Positions 60,727-64,000 of a stretch of DNA of 64,000 nt are shown piece after piece. The position numbers were made by a program, and so were the translations under genes. The stretch is taken from contig NC_030381.2 in the NCBI RefSeq assembly GCF_001625215.2, positions 48,941,214-49,005,213 of the forward strand. The letters run 5' to 3'. The stretch comes from Daucus carota subsp. sativus. Its lineage: Eukaryota; Streptophyta; Magnoliopsida; Apiales; Apiaceae. The notes beneath the pieces were generated by a model, which saw only the letters and a program-made list of their open reading frames with translations, was not told where the DNA came from and made no database searches. How positions within the stretch are numbered: position 1 is the first letter of the stretch; every line of letters starts with the position of its first letter.

Positions 60727-61661
60727 ACCGTACCCAGTGAATGTAAAATTATATATAGTTGTGAAGTAAGATCAGATTAAAATTTCCGTTCACACAGCTG
60801 CCCTGTCTGTAATCTCTGCTGATATAAGCATCTTCAATTTTTGATAAATAAATGGATAAATGGATGCAGATAATAATTGGGAAGGAATAATTTTAAAAGT
60901 TGGAATTTAAGAAAAAGGAATCCACTAAAGATGGAAGGAAATATGTTCTCTTACTTTCAAGAAAGATGAAATGTGATTTCAGTAAGAGATTGACAATTTG
61001 ACATTAAAAGATTGTCCACCTACTAGGTTTTGACTTGTGAAGTGCCATTACAATAAAATTACACAGTTATGTCTTCAATGACTTGAAATTAGATCTGTCA
61101 TCGAAAAGACCCGAATCACATAATATTTGATTTTGAAAAAATTTAGCTACGAAATCTTCAATTCTCATTTATAATTTGTACCGTATTTTACGATTCGAAC
61201 TCGAGTTATCAGAAACTTCAACCGTTGGATTTTGTATCCAAAATTTGGTGGTGCTGGTTTCCCGGCCCAGTTGTGTCGGCAGTGAGTGAGTGATGCAGTA
61301 TGGTAGCCTAGTGTCATTCTCGTATTTAATAATTCACAAATGATCGCCACTAGCCATATTTGAGTGGTGGTGTTCACTTAAAGAGCTTAATGAGCTGCCC
61401 AATCATCATTAGCCCCAGGATTATAAACAAATTAAAGTTAGATTTTGCAAACCTTTACTCACATTAGTAGAATTAATAATGATTAATAGAAGTAGTGTAG
61501 CCTAATTACTTTGAGGCAGGTAGAATAATTGTCCCACCGCACTTTCAACCATGGAATAATCCTCAAGCACTGAAGGTGTAGTCTACACAAATTAGCAAGT
61601 GGGCAGAGCTATCCATGTCTTTAAGCATTTGGTCTTGTCCCTCATTATCATTAAATATCTA
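60727..61661. other. Spacer without a recognised gene
   Basis: AT-rich sequence with one short leftward open frame (61165-61377) that resembles no family I know. I see nothing else. Confidence 0.55.
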
Positions 61662-61920
61662 CTCCCTCCATCCCAAAAAGCTTTTCTCGTTTGATATGTC
61701 GGGACTGTTCATAACATGAGACAAATGACTAATTTACGTCTAATCTATAAAACTAAATATAGTCATGAGTGATCTTGTTGGGTTCGTATTTACGAGTACT
61801 TTAATACAGTGAAATTTTTATATTTAATACTAATATAAAATTAAAGATATTAATGATCAAAAGTGTGTGTTGGCAAACGTGAAAAGGAGAAACAGGAAAA
61901 GTATTTAGGGACGGAGGGAG
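61662..61920. mobile_element. Stowaway MITE, intact ends
   Basis: A 259-bp element beginning CTCCCTCCATCCCAAAAAG and ending in GGGACGGAGGGAG, flanked by TA on both sides. These are the canonical Stowaway (Tc1/mariner) terminal repeats and TA target duplication. Noncoding. Confidence 0.92.
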
Positions 61921-61964
61921 TACTATACAAAGTCCTTGGAAATTTCTTATTTTCATTATAGGAA

Positions 61965-62524
61965 TGTCTAACCTGTGCCCTCAGGGAGGGCACAGGATAA
62001 GTCATAATTACCATCATTAAATGTTCTTTTGACTTGCATAAGTATCAGTGCATGTGTATATATACTAATTATATATCTATTTATAACTTATCTTTCAAAT
62101 TTTATACTTATGATAAAATATTATTTTATTTCAAAAAATGTGGGGATTATAAGATAATTTTTTTACTAGATTTTAATCGAGTATAAAACAAATTTTAATT
62201 GATCTCAACCCACAAATAATAACAAGCCACCCTGCATATACATTAATTTTTTAATTAAAACCAGCCTCCTAACTAAATCAGCCAATTTTATATTTAATAA
62301 CAAATGTATGAATTTTTTATTATTTTAATATTATTAAATAATATAAATAATAAAAATATAATATGATACAAAAGTAAATGAAATATCAAGTTTTCTTGAT
62401 AGATGTGAACATTTGAATTTTCTAATCAGTAATTAATACATTAACAATGGTACTAGTGCACTGTGCATGAAAACAAGATACAATAAATGTCCTAAACCTG
62501 TGCCCTGAGGGCACAGGTTAGACA
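61965..62524. mobile_element. 560-bp element with self-complementary terminal repeats
   Basis: The left end is TGTCTAACCTGTGCCCTCAG followed by GGAGGGCACAGG. The right end in reverse is TGTCTAACCTGTGCCCTCAG followed by GGCACAGG. Each terminus is itself a hairpin (CCTGTGCCC pairing with GGGCACAGG), and the two are inverted relative to one another. The interior is AT-rich with no coding frame. No clear target duplication is visible at these boundaries, so the superfamily is unknown. Confidence 0.65.
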
Positions 62525-63440
62525 AACCCTTAAACTAATCCTGATTTACGAAGATCAGCTGGATGGTTAGTTTCAAGAAAATCACTTAACCTAGAATAAA
62601 TAAATCAAGTGTCTAAAAAAATTTAGCCTTCTCTCTCTTCTTTTCATGATGGTCGTCGGGAAAGTTTCAAATCAGTTAATTTTGTAAATCCGTGCTTATC
62701 TTTTCATAATACTCCTTGTCATATTTAATTTGGATGAATTTTGTTCCTAGTTTATTTAGACTTTCTTTATCCTCTCCTTGTGAAAACTTGACATGTTTCT
62801 TTGGATTTTTAGTCTAATTCAACGTTCGAGATATTAGATCTCCTGGATTTTAAGATTTTGATTCGGTGACAGATGTTTGTATGAAATTATAGTTACAATT
62901 GATAGTTCAAACGGGTTATAAAAAGAGTATATGTTTATATATTAGTTTTAACAAATAGTCTTGATTGTCTTTGCTTGAAGAATTAATCATTGATATGATT
63001 TATATTATATTTGTTAGACTCACTTATTTCTTAGATTCCGTGTAACTTTTTATTATTGAATTAATTTTATTGAAAATAAAAATCACATAACATGCCTCGT
63101 CAAAAATAGTCATCTGTACAGGATGTATCATGTATTTGCCTTTATCGAGGTCCAACCGAGATAGTCCAATATACTCCCTTACTCTCAATTTATTTGTCAT
63201 ATTTGATTTTCAGTGATCAAATTAACCAAATTTTAACTGTAATTTATATATATTAAATAATTAAATCGATCATGATGCAAAACTGACACAAAAGATTTCA
63301 AAAAAATTAAATCATCACTAAATTCTTTATAAATATCATAAAATCAATATGAATGCAAAAATAGAATAGAGCATTTTATAAGTTAATTTTTTTAAATATA
63401 TGTTTAAATCTCTTTATTTTTTAAAAAAGTAGAGAATTCT
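62525..63440. other. Spacer without a recognised gene
   Basis: AT-rich. A degenerate Stowaway-like start ('tactcccttactctcaattt') is visible near 63173. Nothing else is supported. Confidence 0.55.
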
Positions 63441-64000
63441 AAAACCGACAAAAAAAGTTACAATCATGTAACCGACGCTTCTTTCTAACGCGTTAAAAAT
63501 ATAAACACAATATAAATACACGTATCTTGCGCTTTAGTGCGTGTTATTAATCATTTACCAAAATTTAATTATAATAATTTAAGATTGCATCGATCGATCA
63601 GAGACACAAAATAAAGTTTAGAAATTGTAAAATAAATGTGAAAACTATAGTTACGAAAAGATTAAAATTTGTTGAATTAATCTCGATAAATGTATACAAG
63701 ATTATTAACAAATATTTTCGCTTAAAAATTAAATATAGTTATTGATAATTCAGGAAAAATAATCTTAAAACCGACAAAAAAAGTTACAATCATTTAACCG
63801 ACGTTTCTTATTAACGCGTTAAAAATAAAAAGATAATATACATATGTGTATCTGGCGCGTTAACGCGTACATAAATCGTGCTATTAATCATTTAACATAA
63901 TTTGAAGACAATCAATTGAGATTGTATGATCGATCATATACACAAAATAAAGTTCAAAAATGGTAAAAAAAGAAGAAGTGAAAACTACAATTATGAAAAG
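63441..64000 (+). repeat. Start of a 326-bp tandem repeat
   Basis: Unit 1 begins 'aaaaccgacaaaaaaagtta' at 63441 and unit 2 begins the same way at 63767, a period of 326. Shared landmarks include 'accgacg(c/t)ttctt', 'taacgcgttaaaaat', 'gcg(c/t)gtt', 'gctattaatcattta' and 'acacaaaataaagtt'. Unit 2 reaches the window end, so copy number is unknown. The units are diverged by substitutions and small indels. No coding frame. Confidence 0.8.

Noticed and set aside
1..64000. CRISPR arrays, operons, bacterial origins or toxin-antitoxin pairs
   Set aside because: None present; the window is plant nuclear DNA and the tandem repeats seen are satellites or duplications.

Overview
This is nuclear DNA from a flowering plant, most likely a eudicot. 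The evidence is split coding exons with GT-AG introns, plant-specific families (CIPK kinases, ABI5-type bZIP, DUF688, DUF4228/PADRE, an EDR1-domain Raf-like kinase, an LSD1-finger metacaspase), very AT-rich spacers, and dense small plant transposons (Stowaway, Tourist, hAT, CACTA relics, a Helitron, a TRIM-like element). An asterid is plausible, but species cannot be fixed from the sequence alone. No bacterial features, CRISPR arrays or operons are present.

Layout. At 3.6 kb (+) and 11.7-13.1 kb (-) lie two intronless CBL-interacting protein kinases in convergent orientation: a CIPK12/18/19-type gene and a CIPK20-type gene. At 14.2-15.9 kb (-) is a four-exon group-A (ABI5/AREB-like) bZIP factor with a spliced leader. 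From 16.7 to 27.2 kb the window is mostly repeats: a degenerate minisatellite, an apparent broken gene start (18.3-19.0 kb), a CACTA-like relic, a two-exon Myb/SANT-like gene (21.2-22.2 kb, -), a TRIM-like element and two inverted-repeat elements embedded in (TA)n. At 27.3-29.4 kb (-) is a three-exon DUF688 gene with a GA-rich leader. A short Helitron lies at 33.2-33.6 kb and a decayed Ty3/gypsy gag relic near 35.8 kb. From about 37.5 to 51.3 kb (+) runs a 16-exon Raf-like MAPKKK with an EDR1 domain. It contains a mitochondrial rRNA insertion in its first coding intron, one GC-AG intron, a 20-nt exon and a 4.9-kb intron filled with TA-bordered elements. Converging on it is a five-exon type I metacaspase (52.6-54.9 kb, -) with an unusually long Pro/Tyr/Gln/Asn-rich prodomain. 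A single-exon DUF4228 gene sits at 59.9 kb (+). The right end holds an hAT MITE with a perfect 8-bp target duplication, a Stowaway MITE, an element with self-complementary termini, and the start of a 326-bp tandem repeat.

Several genes belong to families tied to stress and defence signalling: CIPKs (Ca2+-CBL decoding), ABI5-like bZIP (ABA transcription), an EDR1-type Raf kinase, and an LSD1-finger metacaspase (cell-death and aggregate control). Their neighbourhood does not by itself show that they act together. The CIPK19-like/CIPK20-like pairing is the one arrangement that looks anciently conserved. I found no clearly new multi-gene system. The most unusual items are the metacaspase prodomain, the chain of TA-bordered elements with GC-rich interiors inside the kinase intron, and the 560-bp element with hairpin termini.
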